NCBI RefSeq assembly: GCF_001428505.1
Contig: NZ_LMHU01000001.1
Span: forward strand, 1,195,813 to 1,259,812
DNA: 64,000 nucleotides
Reading direction: 5' to 3'
Origin: Terrabacter sp. Root181
GTDB lineage: Bacteria; Actinomycetota; Actinomycetes; Actinomycetales; Dermatophilaceae
The notes under the pieces were generated by a model. The model was given only the letters and a program-made list of their open reading frames with translations. It was not told where the DNA came from and did not search any database. The translations under genes were made by a program, and so were the position numbers. Position 1 is the first letter of the stretch, and each line of letters starts with the position of its first letter. Of the stretch, positions 8,310-17,308 are shown piece by piece.

Positions 8310-8831
8310 TCAGTCCTCGTCGGGCTCGTCGGCGATCTCGTCGACGACGTGCATGGCGGCCTCCTCGGCCGACGCCCCGGCGCCGTCGACGCCCACGTCG
8401 CTGGCCCAGGCCTGCTTCTCGTCATCCTCGTGCGCGCCCTCGTCGTCGGCCACGAGCCGCCCGGCGCGGGCGTCGCCCACCTCGTGGTCGCCGAGCCAGT
8501 CGTCCTCGGCGTCGATGGAGTCGGGGTCGTCGCCGCCGACGCGGTCACCGTCGAGGCCGCTCTCGTTGTCGGGGGCCCCGTAGGCGGAGTTCGGGTCGGG
8601 GACCTCCTGCCGGATGCGCTCGTCGATCGTCTCGTCGATGGACTCCTCGTAGGCCGTCGTGCCGTGGGCCGTGACGCCCTGGGGCCGGTCGTTGGGGGAG
8701 TAGCCGCGGTCGAGCACGTCCTCGAGGTCGCCGTCGTCGAGGGTGTCCTCGGGCTGGAGCTGGTCCTCGTCGTCGACGCTGTAGGTCGTCAGGTCGTCGT
8801 CGATGGTCTCGTTGGGATCCAGGTCGCTCAT
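8310..8831 (-). CDS. DUF5709-like acidic protein
   Basis: A 173-residue, strongly acidic soluble protein with no membrane segment. The order DPNETIDDDL, then DVLDRGYSPNDRPQGVT, then ESIDETIDERIRQEVPDP matches the actinobacterial DUF5709 family as I remember it. The ATG overlaps the aminotransferase stop (ATGA), and AAGGAGCC lies upstream, so it is co-translated with that gene. The function is unknown; composition suggests a largely disordered protein. Confidence 0.75.
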   Translation of the reverse strand: MSDLDPNETIDDDLTTYSVDDEDQLQPEDTLDDGDLEDVLDRGYSPNDRPQGVTAHGTTAYEESIDETIDERIRQEVPDPNSAYGAPDNESGLDGDRVGGDDPDSIDAEDDWLGDHEVGDARAGRLVADDEGAHEDDEKQAWASDVGVDGAGASAEEAAMHVVDEIADEPDED

Positions 8832-10201
8832 CGCGAGGCTCCTTCGGTGGCGGTGGTCGTGGTGGTTCCTGCCGACGGCGTCGCGCCGTCGCCCGCTGCC
8901 CCTACCCCAGAGGCGCGGTCCCGCGTCAGCTTCTCGGCGGCGGCGAGCGCGACGCACGTCGCGACGCCGGCCATGGCCGTGAGCACCTCGTCGAGCACCG
9001 GGAAGGTCGGCGCGAGGCGGATGTTGCGGTCGCGCGGGTCGTTGCCGAGGGGGAAGGACGCGCCCGCCGGCGTCACCGCGATGCCGGCCTCCTTGGCGAG
9101 GGCCACCACCCGGGACGCGGTGCCGTCGAGCACGTCGAGGTTGACGAAGTAGCCACCGGTCGGGTGGCTCCACTCGGCGACCTCGAGCCCGGCGAGCCCG
9201 GACGTCAGGGCGTCGTCGACGGCCGCGAACTTCGGCGCGATGATCGCGCGGTGCTTGCGCATGTGCGCCCGCACCCCGTCGGCGTCGCGGAAGAACTCGA
9301 CGTGGCGCAGGTGGTTGACCTTGTCGGGCCCGATCGAGCCCATCGCCAGGTGCGAGAGGTACCACGTGACGTTGGCCTGGCTCGCGGCGAGCACGGCGGC
9401 GCCGGCGCCCGCGAAGGTGATCTTCGAGGTCGAGGCGAACATGATGGGCCGGTTCGGGTGCCCGGAGGCGGCGGCGAGGCTGAGGATGTCGGCGCTCTTG
9501 GCCTCGTCCTCGGTGAGGTGGTGGAAGGCGTACGCGTTGTCCCAGAAGATCGTGAAGTCGGGTGCCGCGGTCGGCATCGCGGCGAGGCGCGCGGCCTTCT
9601 CCTGCGACACGATCGCGCCGGAGGGGTTGGCGTAGGTCGGCACGATCCAGATGCCCTTGATGCTCGGGTCGTCCTTGACGAGAGCCTCGACCGCGGCCAC
9701 GTCGGGCCCGTCGTCGTGCATCTCGACCGTGACCATCTCGATGCCGAACTCCGCGAGCATGGAGAAGTGGCGGTCGTAGCCGGGCACGGGGCAGATGAAG
9801 GTGACCTGCTCCTCCTGGCTCCACGGCCGGGGTGACTCGACGCCGCCGAAGAGCAGGAAGTCGACGATGGTCGTGTGCATCATCGTCAGGCTCGAGTTGC
9901 CGCCGGCGACGACCTGGCTCGGCTCGACCCAGAGCAGCTCGGCGAAGAGCTCGCGCAGCTCGGCCAGGCCCTCGAGCCCGCCGTAGTTGCGCACGTCGAC
10001 GCCCGCGCGGTCCTTCGTCGTCGTCGGCAGGTGCAGCAGGTCGTCCGAGAGGTCGAGCTGCGCGGCGGACGGCTTGCCCCGCGTCAGGTCTAGCTTGAGA
10101 CCGCGGGACTGCAGGGCCTCGTAGGCCGACCGCTGCTCGGCGAGGAAGCCGGCCAGGTCGTCGTCGGACAGGGACGCGAGGGGGGTGCGCGGGTTCGTCA
10201 C
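8828..10201 (-). CDS. Class I aminotransferase, aspartate aminotransferase subgroup Ic type
   Basis: A 457-residue PLP enzyme. The Schiff-base lysine is K260 in STSKITFAGAG; PTYANPSG (residues 188-195) and WDNAY (220-224) contact the cofactor. The sequence resembles the actinobacterial subgroup Ic aspartate aminotransferases such as Corynebacterium AspT, so transfer from aspartate to 2-oxoglutarate is likely. The C-terminal ~25 residues are an unusual Ala/Gly/Thr-rich tail. I chose GTG at 10201 (VTNPRTPLASL); the reading frame is open far upstream but without initiation signals. CAGGAT six bases before the GTG could be a leaderless -10. Confidence 0.88.
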   Translation of the reverse strand: MTNPRTPLASLSDDDLAGFLAEQRSAYEALQSRGLKLDLTRGKPSAAQLDLSDDLLHLPTTTKDRAGVDVRNYGGLEGLAELRELFAELLWVEPSQVVAGGNSSLTMMHTTIVDFLLFGGVESPRPWSQEEQVTFICPVPGYDRHFSMLAEFGIEMVTVEMHDDGPDVAAVEALVKDDPSIKGIWIVPTYANPSGAIVSQEKAARLAAMPTAAPDFTIFWDNAYAFHHLTEDEAKSADILSLAAASGHPNRPIMFASTSKITFAGAGAAVLAASQANVTWYLSHLAMGSIGPDKVNHLRHVEFFRDADGVRAHMRKHRAIIAPKFAAVDDALTSGLAGLEVAEWSHPTGGYFVNLDVLDGTASRVVALAKEAGIAVTPAGASFPLGNDPRDRNIRLAPTFPVLDEVLTAMAGVATCVALAAAEKLTRDRASGVGAAGDGATPSAGTTTTTATEGASR

Positions 10202-10391
10202 GTCTCGATCCTGCCACTGCGCCCCTCCGCCCGGGCGCCCGAGTCCGTATGCCGGGTCGAACCGTCCCGCCACGGGCTCGGCACGTGTCCGCCGGGTTGC
10301 CCAGCGAGCTGCCCGGCGGGCTGCCCAGAAGGTGGCCCGGTATCGTCCGGAGGGCGCCCACCGAGGGCTCGTCGAGGGGGTTTCGGGCCGG

Positions 10392-10421
10392 TTCGCGTTG
10401 GGGCGCACCGTCCCGTATGAT
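10392..10421 (+). promoter_or_regulatory. Promoter for tRNA-Trp (and probably secE-nusG)
   Basis: A near-consensus -10 box TATGAT at 10416-10421, with a weak -35 TTCGCG 18 bp upstream at 10392-10397. It lies 72 bp before the mature tRNA-Trp end, the only strong promoter-like sequence before the tRNA. Confidence 0.55.
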
Positions 10422-10493
10422 CGTCCCTCGGACGGCTTCGCTGGCCATGCTGACGCATGCCGTCCCGCCGTGGACACCCAACGTCCCCGGCGA

Positions 10494-10566
10494 AGGGCAA
10501 TAGCTCAATTGGTAGAGCTCTGGTCTCCAAAACCAGCGGTTGGGGGTTCGAGTCCCTCTTGCCCTG
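10494..10566 (+). tRNA. tRNA-Trp (anticodon CCA)
   Basis: A 73-nt cloverleaf: acceptor agggcaa/ttgccct, D arm agctcaattggtagagct, anticodon stem ctggt/accag around CCA, and T arm ggttcgagtcc. The 3' CCA is not encoded. It directly precedes secE, the trpT-secE-nusG order seen across Actinobacteria. Confidence 0.96.
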
Positions 10567-10682
10567 CGCATCCCAGTGATGTGGTCGTCGTGCAAGGCGG
10601 CACGCGGCTTCTGCCCTGACGTGGAACCCCACGGTCCGGGTGTGGCGCCCGCGGGCCGACACCCAGGCAGAAAGAAGGAATT

Positions 10683-10952
10683 GTGACGGAGACGAGCGCC
10701 AAGCGCGGGTCCGGCCGTGCCGACAAGGCTCGTGGCGGCAACCCCGTGTCGCGTCTCTTCGGCGCGATCAGCCTCTTCGTGCGCCAGATCCTCGACGAGC
10801 TGCGCAAGGTCGTGCGGCCGACGGGTCCCGAGCTCGTGCGCTACACGACCGTCGTGGTCGTGTTCGTCGTGATCATGATGGCCCTGGTGTCAACGCTCGA
10901 CTTCGGTCTGAGCCGCCTGGTCTCCTGGGTCTTCACGGGTTCGGCGACCTGA
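10683..10952 (+). CDS. secE: Preprotein translocase subunit SecE
   Basis: An 89-residue single-span SecE that clamps SecY in the inner-membrane translocon. The conserved amphipathic segment [19 protein letters not shown] (about 32-50) is followed by transmembrane [19 protein letters not shown] basic, Gly-rich tail precedes it. The start is GTG at 10683 with AAGGAA upstream. It is followed by nusG. Confidence 0.95.
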   Translation: MTETSAKRGSGRADKARGGNPVSRLFGAISLFVRQILDELRKVVRPTGPELVRYTTVVVVFVVIMMALVSTLDFGLSRLVSWVFTGSAT

Positions 10953-11034
10953 GGCACGAGCCCACGGGCACCATCGCGGGATGTCACCGCCAGCCGTCAC
11001 CGGCTGGTCCACGAGCAAGGAAGTAGGTCAGAGC

Positions 11035-11973
11035 GTGTCCGAGCAGTTCGCCCACGAGGGCGCCCCGAACGGCGAGAGCACCGAGAGCGACGTCGTCGAC
11101 CCCGCGGTCGAGACCGACGAGCTCACGGCGTCCGACGTCGAGTCGGGTGCTGAGGACGACGCCACCGACTCCGACAGCGACACGGTCTCCGTCGACGAGT
11201 CCGAGCCCGCCCTGTCCGCCGAGGACGACGAGTCCGCCGAGGACGACGAGTCCGCCGAGGACGACGAGTCCGCCGAGGACGACGAGTCCGCCGAGGACGA
11301 CGAGTCCGCCGACGACACCGACGAGTCCGATGACGACGCCGAGCCTGCGGTCCAGGGCAGTGGCGACCCGGTCGCCGACTTCAAGGCCGACCTGCGCACG
11401 CGCTTCGGCGACTGGTACGTCATCCACTCCTACGCCGGTTACGAGAACCGTGTGAAGGCGAACCTCGAGACGCGTATCCAGACCCTCAACATGGAGGACT
11501 TCATCTTCGAGATCGAGGTCCCCATGGAGGAGGTCACCGAGATCAAGAACGGCCAGAAGAAGCAGGTCCGTCGCGTCCGGATGCCCGGCTACGTCCTCGT
11601 CCGCATGGACCTCACCGACGAGAGCTGGGGCGCCGTGCGCCACACGCCGGGCGTCACCGGCTTCGTCGGCAACGCGCACCAGCCGGTGCCGCTGTCGATC
11701 GACGAGGTCTTCACGATGCTCGCCCCGAACTTCGAGGCCGCTGCGGCCGCCGACGGCTCGGGCGCCGCGTCGAGCTCCGGCGCTCCCAAGGACGTGCGTG
11801 TCGTCGACTTCGAGGTCGGCGAGTCCGTCACCGTCATGGAGGGGCCCTTCGAGACCCTTCCCGCCACGATCTCCGAGATCAACCCCGACACCCAGAAGCT
11901 CAAGGTGCTCGTCTCCATCTTCGGCCGGGAGACCCCGGTCGAGCTCTCCTTCGCCCAGGTCGCCAAGATCTGA
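11035..11973 (+). CDS. nusG: Transcription termination/antitermination factor NusG
   Basis: A 312-residue NusG that couples RNA polymerase to Rho or to the ribosome (NusE/S10). The NGN domain starts at [15 protein letters not shown] (residue 126) and contains [14 protein letters not shown]; the KOW domain is the C-terminal ~55 residues ([13 protein letters not shown] ... [11 protein letters not shown]). The first 125 residues are an acidic extension with five SAEDDE repeats, making the protein far longer than the 181-residue E. coli form. I chose GTG at 11035 (AGGAAGTAGG upstream); an ATG at 10981 is less supported. Confidence 0.95.
   Translation: MSEQFAHEGAPNGESTESDVVDPAVETDELTASDVESGAEDDATDSDSDTVSVDESEPALSAEDDESAEDDESAEDDESAEDDESAEDDESADDTDESDDDAEPAVQGSGDPVADFKADLRTRFGDWYVIHSYAGYENRVKANLETRIQTLNMEDFIFEIEVPMEEVTEIKNGQKKQVRRVRMPGYVLVRMDLTDESWGAVRHTPGVTGFVGNAHQPVPLSIDEVFTMLAPNFEAAAAADGSGAASSSGAPKDVRVVDFEVGESVTVMEGPFETLPATISEINPDTQKLKVLVSIFGRETPVELSFAQVAKI
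11218..11307 (+). repeat. Five perfect 18-bp tandem repeats inside nusG
   Basis: Five consecutive copies of gccgaggacgacgagtcc, each encoding Ala-Glu-Asp-Asp-Glu-Ser, within the acidic NusG extension. Exact DNA identity indicates recent or slippage-prone expansion; copy number should vary between strains without shifting the frame. Confidence 0.95.
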
Positions 11974-11988
11974 TCGAGGGTCGTACGA

Positions 11989-12012
11989 CCTCGTGCGGCT
12001 GACCGCACGAGG
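11989..12012 (+). promoter_or_regulatory. Hairpin in the nusG-rplK spacer
   Basis: A perfect 10-bp stem (11989-11998 with 12003-12012) closed by a CTGA tetraloop, 16 nt after the nusG stop. There is no T tract, so it may be a weak terminator, an RNA-processing site or part of an L1-responsive leader of rplKA. Confidence 0.55.
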
Positions 12013-12070
12013 ACATGCAACCGGGTCATCGCCCAAGGCGTCGGCCCAGCAACACAGAAGGTAGGCATCC

Positions 12071-12502
12071 ATGCCCCCCAAGAAGAAGGTCTCCGGCTTC
12101 ATCAAGCTGCAGATCCAGGCCGGTCAGGCCACGCCCGCCCCGCCCGTCGGCCCCGCCCTCGGTCAGCACGGCGTCAACATCATGGAGTTCGTCAAGGCGT
12201 ACAACGCCGCGACGGAGTCCCAGCGCGGCAACGTCATCCCGGTCGAGATCACGGTCTACGAGGACCGCTCGTTCACCTTCGTGACCAAGACCCCGCCGGC
12301 CGCCGAGCTCATCAAGAAGGCCGCCGGCGTCGCCAAGGGTTCCGGCGAGCCGCACAAGACGAAGGTCGCCAAGCTCTCGCGCGAGCAGGTCCTCGAGATC
12401 GCCCGCCAGAAGATGGAAGACCTCAACGCCCACGACGAGGAGATGGCGGCGCGCATCATCGCCGGCACCGCTCGCTCGATGGGCATCGACACCGAGCTCT
12501 GA
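12071..12502 (+). CDS. rplK: 50S ribosomal protein L11
   Basis: A 143-residue protein of the GTPase-associated centre that binds 23S rRNA and the L10-L7/L12 stalk base. The N-terminal domain shows [20 protein letters not shown] with the proline hinge targeted by thiostrepton; the C-terminal RNA-binding domain ends [18 protein letters not shown] clear AGAAGG site precedes ATG. It is in an operon with rplA. Confidence 0.97.
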   Translation: MPPKKKVSGFIKLQIQAGQATPAPPVGPALGQHGVNIMEFVKAYNAATESQRGNVIPVEITVYEDRSFTFVTKTPPAAELIKKAAGVAKGSGEPHKTKVAKLSREQVLEIARQKMEDLNAHDEEMAARIIAGTARSMGIDTEL

Positions 12503-12523
12503 GCTCGACGTCACCCCGGCCGC

Positions 12524-12546
12524 ACGGCATACGGACCGTATGCCGT
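12524..12546 (+). promoter_or_regulatory. GTATGCC hairpin between rplK and rplA
   Basis: GGCATAC (12526-12532) and GTATGCC (12538-12544) form a 9-bp stem over a 5-nt loop in the rplK-rplA spacer. It is one of three such hairpins in translation and transcription operons here (see also 40292-40325 and 47982-48018). Confidence 0.7.
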
Positions 12547-12611
12547 CGGCCACGTGGGAGGGCCAGCGCTGGCCCGCACCACGACTCCACCACCACGCAA
12601 GGAGCAGTTCC

Positions 12612-13328
12612 ATGAAGCGCAGCAAGAACTACCGCGCAGCCGCCGAGCTCATCACGCCCGGCAAGGTCTACGCCCCCCTCGAGGCCGTCCGCGTCGCCAA
12701 GCAGACGGCCAAGGCCAAGTACGACGAGACCGTCGAGGTCGCCATGCGCCTCGGCGTCGACCCGCGCAAGGCCGACCAGGCCGTCCGCGGCACGGTCAAC
12801 CTGCCGCACGGCACGGGCAAGACCGCCCGCGTCCTCGTCTTCGCCAACGGCGACAAGGCCGAGGCCGCCCGTGAGGCCGGCGCCGACCACGTCGGCTCCG
12901 ACGACCTGCTCGAGAAGGTCCAGGGTGGCTGGCTCGACTTCGACGCCGTCGTCGCGACCCCTGACCTCATGGGCAAGGTCGGTCGTCTCGGCAAGGTCCT
13001 CGGTCCGCGTGGCCTCATGCCGAACCCGAAGACCGGCACCGTGACGATGGACGTCGCCAAGGCCGTCACCGACATCAAGGGCGGCAAGATCGAGTTCCGC
13101 GTCGACAAGCACGCGAACCTCCACTTCATCATCGGCAAGGCGTCCTTCGACGAGACGAAGCTCGTCGAGAACTACGCCGCTGCCCTCGAGGAGATCCTGC
13201 GTCTGAAGCCGGCCAGCTCCAAGGGCCGCTACATCGAGAAGGCCACCGTCTCCACGACGATGGGCCCGGGCATCCCGCTCGACTTCTCCAAGACGCGCAA
13301 CCTCCTCGCCGAGGAGGAGCAGGCCTGA
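12612..13328 (+). CDS. rplA: 50S ribosomal protein L1
   Basis: A 238-residue L1-stalk protein that moves deacylated tRNA at the E site; in many bacteria it represses its own operon. Typical segments are [28 protein letters not shown], the hinge and domain II, and [20 protein letters not shown] at 12612 has AAGGAG upstream. It is the last gene of the rplKA unit, followed by a terminator. Confidence 0.97.
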   Translation: MKRSKNYRAAAELITPGKVYAPLEAVRVAKQTAKAKYDETVEVAMRLGVDPRKADQAVRGTVNLPHGTGKTARVLVFANGDKAEAAREAGADHVGSDDLLEKVQGGWLDFDAVVATPDLMGKVGRLGKVLGPRGLMPNPKTGTVTMDVAKAVTDIKGGKIEFRVDKHANLHFIIGKASFDETKLVENYAAALEEILRLKPASSKGRYIEKATVSTTMGPGIPLDFSKTRNLLAEEEQA

Positions 13329-13349
13329 CCGCCTGACCCAGCAGTCGAG

Positions 13350-13381
13350 GAGCCCGTCACCCCACCCGGGGTGGCGGGCTC
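13350..13381 (+). terminator. Intrinsic terminator after rplA
   Basis: Stem GAGCCCG/CGGGCTC continuing through CACCCC/GGGGTG around an ACCC loop, 21 bp after the rplA stop. It is GC-rich with only a short pyrimidine tail. Confidence 0.8.
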
Positions 13382-13482
13382 TCGTCGTTCGCGCCCGTCC
13401 CTCTCGAGTGGCCTCGTGGTCACACCCGTCCGGCTCCCGGGATGGGTGGGGTGCTCGGCGCGATCTGAGGTGTTTGCGCGGG

Positions 13483-13488
13483 TACGGT
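13483..13488 (+). promoter_or_regulatory. -10 box for probable leaderless ggt transcript
   Basis: TACGGT ends 6 nt before the ggt ATG, with no ribosome binding site between them. No convincing -35 is seen. Confidence 0.5.
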
Positions 13489-13494
13489 CGAACG

Positions 13495-15372
13495 ATGAGT
13501 CGTCACAGCGCACGCACCACGAGACGTTCCCGATGGGTCCTCGGCGCTCTCGTCGTCGGACTCCCTCTGTCCCTGTTGCCGGCCACGGCCGGCGCTCAGC
13601 CGGCTGGGGCCCCGACCGCCGCCACGGTCGACCGCGGGTGGCACGGCCAGCCCACCCCGCTGCCGAAGGTCCCGGTCATGACGGGCTCCGGTGGCGCGGT
13701 CAGCTCGGTCGACCGGGACGCCTCGCAGGTCGGCATCGACGTGCTGGCCCGGGGCGGCAACGCGGCGGACGCCGCGGTCGCGACGGCGGCTGCCCTCGGT
13801 GTCACCGAGCCCTACAGCGCCGGCATCGGCGGCGGTGGTTTCCTCGTCTACTACGACGCCCGCAGCAGACACGTCTCGACCATCGACGGTCGCGAGACGG
13901 CGCCCGAGTCGTTCACGTCGACGTCGTTCGTCGACGAGACGACGGGCGCGGCCTACCCGTTCGCCACGGCCGTCAACTCGGGTCTGTCGGTGGGTGTCCC
14001 CGGCACGCCCGCCCTGTGGGACAAGGCCTTGCGCGACTACGGCACGTGGTCGCTCAACGAGGCGCTCAAGCCCGCCGAGAAGCTCGCGGCCCAGGGTTTC
14101 GTCGTCGACCAGACGTTCGCCGACCAGACCACGGCCAACGCGACGCGCTTCAAGACCTTCCCCGAGACGGCCCGGGTGTTCCTGCGCGACGGCGGGGCGC
14201 CTGCCGTCGGTTCCGTCTTCACCAACCCCGACATGGCCAAGGCCTATAGGACGCTGCGCACCCAGGGCGTCGCGGCGCTGTATGCCGGGTCGCTGGGTCA
14301 GGCGGTCGTCGCCGAGGCGAGCGCCCCGCACACCGACGGCACGAGCGTGTTGCCCGGCCAGATCAGGATGGACGACCTCCGCGCGTACCGGGCCCTGACG
14401 AAGGACCCGATCCACTCGCGGTACAAGGGCTACGACGTCTACGGCATGCCGGTCCCGAGCTCCGGCGGCATCGCCGTGGCCGAGATCCTCAACCTCATGG
14501 CGGCCTACGAGCAGCGCACCGGGGTCTCCACGGGTGACGTCGACCAGGTGCAGTACCTCCACCGGTTCTCCGAGGCGTCGGCCACCGCGTTCGCCGACCG
14601 GAACCGCTACGTCGGTGACGTATCGAACGTGCCGGTGCAGGAGCTGACGAGCACCGGCTTCGCGGGTGAGCGCTCCTGCCTCTTCGACCCGACGCATGCG
14701 CTCACGCGACCGATTGCTCCGGGCGTCCCCGACCGGTCCTACGTCTCCACCTGCCCGACGGCGCTGGTCTCGTCGCAACCCAGCGAGGGCCAGTCGACGA
14801 CGCACCTGACGGCGACCGACCGGTGGGGCAACGTCGCCTCCTACACGCTCACCATCGAGCAGACCGGTGGCTCGGGCATCACCGTCCCGGGCTACGGGTT
14901 CCTCCTCAACAACGAGCTGACGGACTTCAACTTCACGCCGACCCAGGGCAGTGCGCCCGACCCGAACCTGCCGGGGTCGGGCAAGCGGCCGCGCTCGTCG
15001 ATGAGCCCGACGATCATCCTCGATGACGGCAAGCCGTTCCTCGCCGTCGGCTCGCCCGGTGGCGCGACGATCATCACGTCGGTCTCCCAGACGATCCTCG
15101 GCTACCTGGACCGCGACCTCTCGCTCGTCGACGCGGTCGCGGCGGCACGCCTCAGCTCGCGCAACGGGGCGGAGGGCGCCGAGCCGACCATCCTCGACGG
15201 CCCGACCGGCGCCGGCCTCCGGGCCCTCGGGCACAACCTCGTGTCGGCCGGCACGCCCAACGAGATCGGCGCGGTCACGGCGATCCGGAGCCTCGCGGAC
15301 GGCCAGTTCGAGGCCGCGGCCGAGACGACCCGGCGTGGCGGTGGCTCGGCGATGGTGGTCGACCCCCGCTGA
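13495..15372 (+). CDS. ggt: Secreted gamma-glutamyltransferase
   Basis: A 625-residue Ntn-hydrolase precursor that cleaves or transfers gamma-glutamyl groups (glutathione and related peptides) outside the membrane. The Sec signal is RRSRWVLGALVVGLPLSLLPATAGA. Autoprocessing should occur at T436 in STTHLTATD, giving a ~190-residue small subunit that retains GSGITVPGYGFLLNNELTDF and the GSPGGATI glycine loop; the large subunit has SGIGGGGFLVYYD. It is monocistronic: terminator before, a second one after, and a leaderless-type promoter. Confidence 0.93.
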   Translation: MSRHSARTTRRSRWVLGALVVGLPLSLLPATAGAQPAGAPTAATVDRGWHGQPTPLPKVPVMTGSGGAVSSVDRDASQVGIDVLARGGNAADAAVATAAALGVTEPYSAGIGGGGFLVYYDARSRHVSTIDGRETAPESFTSTSFVDETTGAAYPFATAVNSGLSVGVPGTPALWDKALRDYGTWSLNEALKPAEKLAAQGFVVDQTFADQTTANATRFKTFPETARVFLRDGGAPAVGSVFTNPDMAKAYRTLRTQGVAALYAGSLGQAVVAEASAPHTDGTSVLPGQIRMDDLRAYRALTKDPIHSRYKGYDVYGMPVPSSGGIAVAEILNLMAAYEQRTGVSTGDVDQVQYLHRFSEASATAFADRNRYVGDVSNVPVQELTSTGFAGERSCLFDPTHALTRPIAPGVPDRSYVSTCPTALVSSQPSEGQSTTHLTATDRWGNVASYTLTIEQTGGSGITVPGYGFLLNNELTDFNFTPTQGSAPDPNLPGSGKRPRSSMSPTIILDDGKPFLAVGSPGGATIITSVSQTILGYLDRDLSLVDAVAAARLSSRNGAEGAEPTILDGPTGAGLRALGHNLVSAGTPNEIGAVTAIRSLADGQFEAAAETTRRGGGSAMVVDPR

Positions 15373-15397
15373 CCGCGCGGCTGAGCGATCCGTAACC

Positions 15398-15430
15398 GTG
15401 AGGCCGGTCCCCGTCCGGGGCCGGCCTCAC
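15398..15430. terminator. Bidirectional terminator between ggt and the DUF3152 gene
   Basis: Near-perfect inverted repeat with arms GTGAGGCCGG and CCGGCCTCAC, continuing inward with CCCC/GGGG. It separates convergent genes. Confidence 0.85.
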
Positions 15431-15444
15431 TCATGCCGTCAGGG

Positions 15445-16335
15445 TCAGGCCGGCCTGGGGGTCGGCCAGGGCCACGCCGTGCAGCCCTTGAGGCCGTAGG
15501 TCTGCTGCATCATGACCGGCGCCACCTTGCCCTTGCCGCCGCAGTAGGCGTGCGCGTGCCCGGTGCCGTGGCCGACCTCGTGGTTGACGAGGTAGGTGCG
15601 GTAGCCGGTGACGTCGCTGCCGTAGGCCGCGGCGCCGAGGACCCAGCGGCGCAGGTTGAGCACGACCCGCCCCGAGTTGTGGCAGCTGACCTGGCCCCGC
15701 GTCTGGAGCGGCGCACACAGCCGGTCGGTCGTGTCGGGGCTCGCGAGCGTGATGCGCAGGTCGACGGCGGCGCCCTTGGCCGCAGCGGCGGGTGAGACGT
15801 CGATGAACCGGACGCCGTCCTTCGCCTGCCAGCCGCGCGGGTCGGTCAGGACGGTGCCGACGGTGGTCGCGAGGTCCTCGCCCCGGATGTCGAGGCCGCC
15901 CTCGAGCTCGACGGTGTAGCGCACCGTGCGGCCGCTCGCGGGGGCCGGGCGCAGGGCTGCGGTGGGCATCGCCACGACCGTGAAGGTGCCGGACCCCTTC
16001 TCGATGACCGCGCCCTTCTCGTCCTTGCCGTCGTCCTTGCCGTCGCCGGAGCCGGTGGCCGACGTGGCCCCGCCGACCTGCGAGTCGGTCGCGGCATCGG
16101 GTACCCGCTCGACCTCGTCGATCGAGACCGCCGGCGCCGTCCCGGCCGTCATCGCGACCCGAGAGGCGCGCGAGACCGCGCCCTCCGGGACCGGCTCGCC
16201 GGCACCGGCCGACGTCACCACCCAGAGGTCGGCGGCGACGCAGAGCACGACGGCGAGACCCGCCCACGTCCGACGGCGGCGGATCGCCTGCCGTCGCGAC
16301 GGGGTCGGACGGCGGACTGCGCTGCCACTCCCCAT
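15445..16335 (-). CDS. DUF3152 exported metallopeptidase-like protein
   Basis: A 296-residue protein with a basic N-terminus and one hydrophobic segment (WAGLAVVLCVAADLWVVTSA) that anchors or exports it. A low-complexity linker holds a GDGKDDGKDEKG run. The C-terminal DUF3152 domain has the zinc signature NHEVGHGTGHAH (H252, E253, H256) with cysteines around it, as in archaemetzincin-like proteins. Substrates are unknown. I chose ATG at 16335 because TAGCGT lies 7 nt upstream, the local leaderless pattern; GTG at 16344 is the alternative. Confidence 0.82.
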   Translation of the reverse strand: MGSGSAVRRPTPSRRQAIRRRRTWAGLAVVLCVAADLWVVTSAGAGEPVPEGAVSRASRVAMTAGTAPAVSIDEVERVPDAATDSQVGGATSATGSGDGKDDGKDEKGAVIEKGSGTFTVVAMPTAALRPAPASGRTVRYTVELEGGLDIRGEDLATTVGTVLTDPRGWQAKDGVRFIDVSPAAAAKGAAVDLRITLASPDTTDRLCAPLQTRGQVSCHNSGRVVLNLRRWVLGAAAYGSDVTGYRTYLVNHEVGHGTGHAHAYCGGKGKVAPVMMQQTYGLKGCTAWPWPTPRPA

Positions 16336-16342
16336 AGGTGCC

Positions 16343-16348
16343 ACGCTA
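16343..16348 (-). promoter_or_regulatory. -10 box for leaderless DUF3152 transcript
   Basis: TAGCGT on the minus strand ends 7 nt before the ATG at 16335, with no ribosome binding site. The placement supports ATG over the upstream GTG. Confidence 0.5.
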
Positions 16349-16411
16349 GGTCACGTACCCCCTGCGGTGGGGGATCGCGCGTCGGACCCGCCGACGGGCC
16401 CCGGGCTCGAT

Positions 16412-16440
16412 TTGGTCCGCGACGGTCCAGCCCGTACTCT
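16412..16440 (+). promoter_or_regulatory. Promoter of the rplJ-rplL operon
   Basis: -35 TTGGTC (16412-16417), a 17-bp spacer, then -10 TACTCT (16435-16440). The -35 sits in CGATTTGGTC, identical to that of the str promoter at 46820. Transcription from here gives an L10-type leader of about 205 nt. Confidence 0.75.
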
Positions 16441-16654
16441 GGTCCACGACCAATGACCGCCGGTTGGAGGGCGTGGGCAACCACGATCTCCCGAAGGTTC
16501 CGCACGATGCGGGCAGCCAGCGCAGGACACTCAGCCCCACGGCATACCTCGAGTATGTCGCTGCGAGCCCCGAGCGCCCTGCGCCGGGGCTCTTTTCGTG
16601 CAGGCCCTCCGGGCCCCTTCGACAGGCGGCACCACGCAAGGGAAGGAGGCCCAG
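16441..16654 (+). ncRNA. Ribosomal protein L10 leader (autoregulatory 5' UTR)
   Basis: About 210 nt of untranslated RNA between the rplJ promoter and start codon. In many bacteria this leader binds the L10(L12) complex to repress rplJL, and position and size fit. A terminator-like hairpin with a TTTT tail lies inside at 16565-16596, so premature termination is possible. I identify it by position and structure, not by covariance. Confidence 0.6.
16565..16596 (+). terminator. Attenuator-like terminator in the rplJ leader
   Basis: GAGCCCCG (16565-16572) pairs with CGGGGCTC (16585-16592), followed by TTTT, about 60 nt before rplJ. An intrinsic terminator inside a leader implies attenuation control of rplJL. 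Confidence 0.7.
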
Positions 16655-17239
16655 ATGGCGAACTCCGAGAAGACGGCTGCCATTGCCGAGATCGCGGACA
16701 AGTTCCGTGAGTCCGGCGCGGCCGTTCTCACCGAGTACCGCGGTCTGACCGTGGCCCAGCTCTCGCAGCTGCGCACCTCGATCCGGGAACACGCCACCTA
16801 CGCCGTGGTCAAGAACACGCTCACGGAGCGCGCCGCCAAGGAGGCCGGTATCACGGCCTTCGACGGCCACCTCCAGGGCCCGTCGGCCATCGCCTTCATC
16901 ACCGGTGACCCGGTCGAGGCTGCCAAGGGTCTGCGTGACTTCGCCAAGGCACACCCCCTCCTCGTGATCAAGGCTGGCGTCCTCGACGGCAAGACCTTGT
17001 CCCCCGAGGAGATCACGAAGCTCGCGGACCTCGAGTCCCGCGAGGTTCTCCTGGCCAAGCTTGCGGGCGCCATGAAGGGCTCCCTCAACAAGGCCGCCTA
17101 CCTCTTCGTCGCTCCTCTGTCGCAGACGGCCCGCGTGGTCGACGCCCTGCGCCAGAAGGTCGAGGCGCAGGGTCCCGCCACGCCGGCTGCCGCCGACGAG
17201 GCAACCACCGACGTCGCCGAGGGTGGCGACGAGAGCTGA
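16655..17239 (+). CDS. rplJ: 50S ribosomal protein L10
   Basis: A 194-residue base of the L7/L12 stalk. The N-terminal rRNA-binding region includes [16 protein letters not shown] and [13 protein letters not shown]; the C-terminal helix that holds L12 dimers lies near 140-170. The tail ([17 protein letters not shown]) is acidic. A strong GGAAGGAGG site precedes the ATG. It is co-transcribed with rplL, 69 bp downstream. Confidence 0.96.
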   Translation: MANSEKTAAIAEIADKFRESGAAVLTEYRGLTVAQLSQLRTSIREHATYAVVKNTLTERAAKEAGITAFDGHLQGPSAIAFITGDPVEAAKGLRDFAKAHPLLVIKAGVLDGKTLSPEEITKLADLESREVLLAKLAGAMKGSLNKAAYLFVAPLSQTARVVDALRQKVEAQGPATPAAADEATTDVAEGGDES

Positions 17240-17308
17240 TCGCGCTCCTGCGCACCAGCTCGATTCAACAACACGCCACTCACGGCAATATCTAGGAAGG
17301 AAGCCACC

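Noticed and set aside
10201-10595. Upstream extension of the aminotransferase or of the DUF5709 frame
   Set aside because: It would read through the tRNA-Trp gene; a GTG at 10201 matches the family start.
11218-11307. Frameshift or assembly artefact in nusG repeats
   Set aside because: Repeats are multiples of three and both flanks stay in frame with intact NGN and KOW domains.
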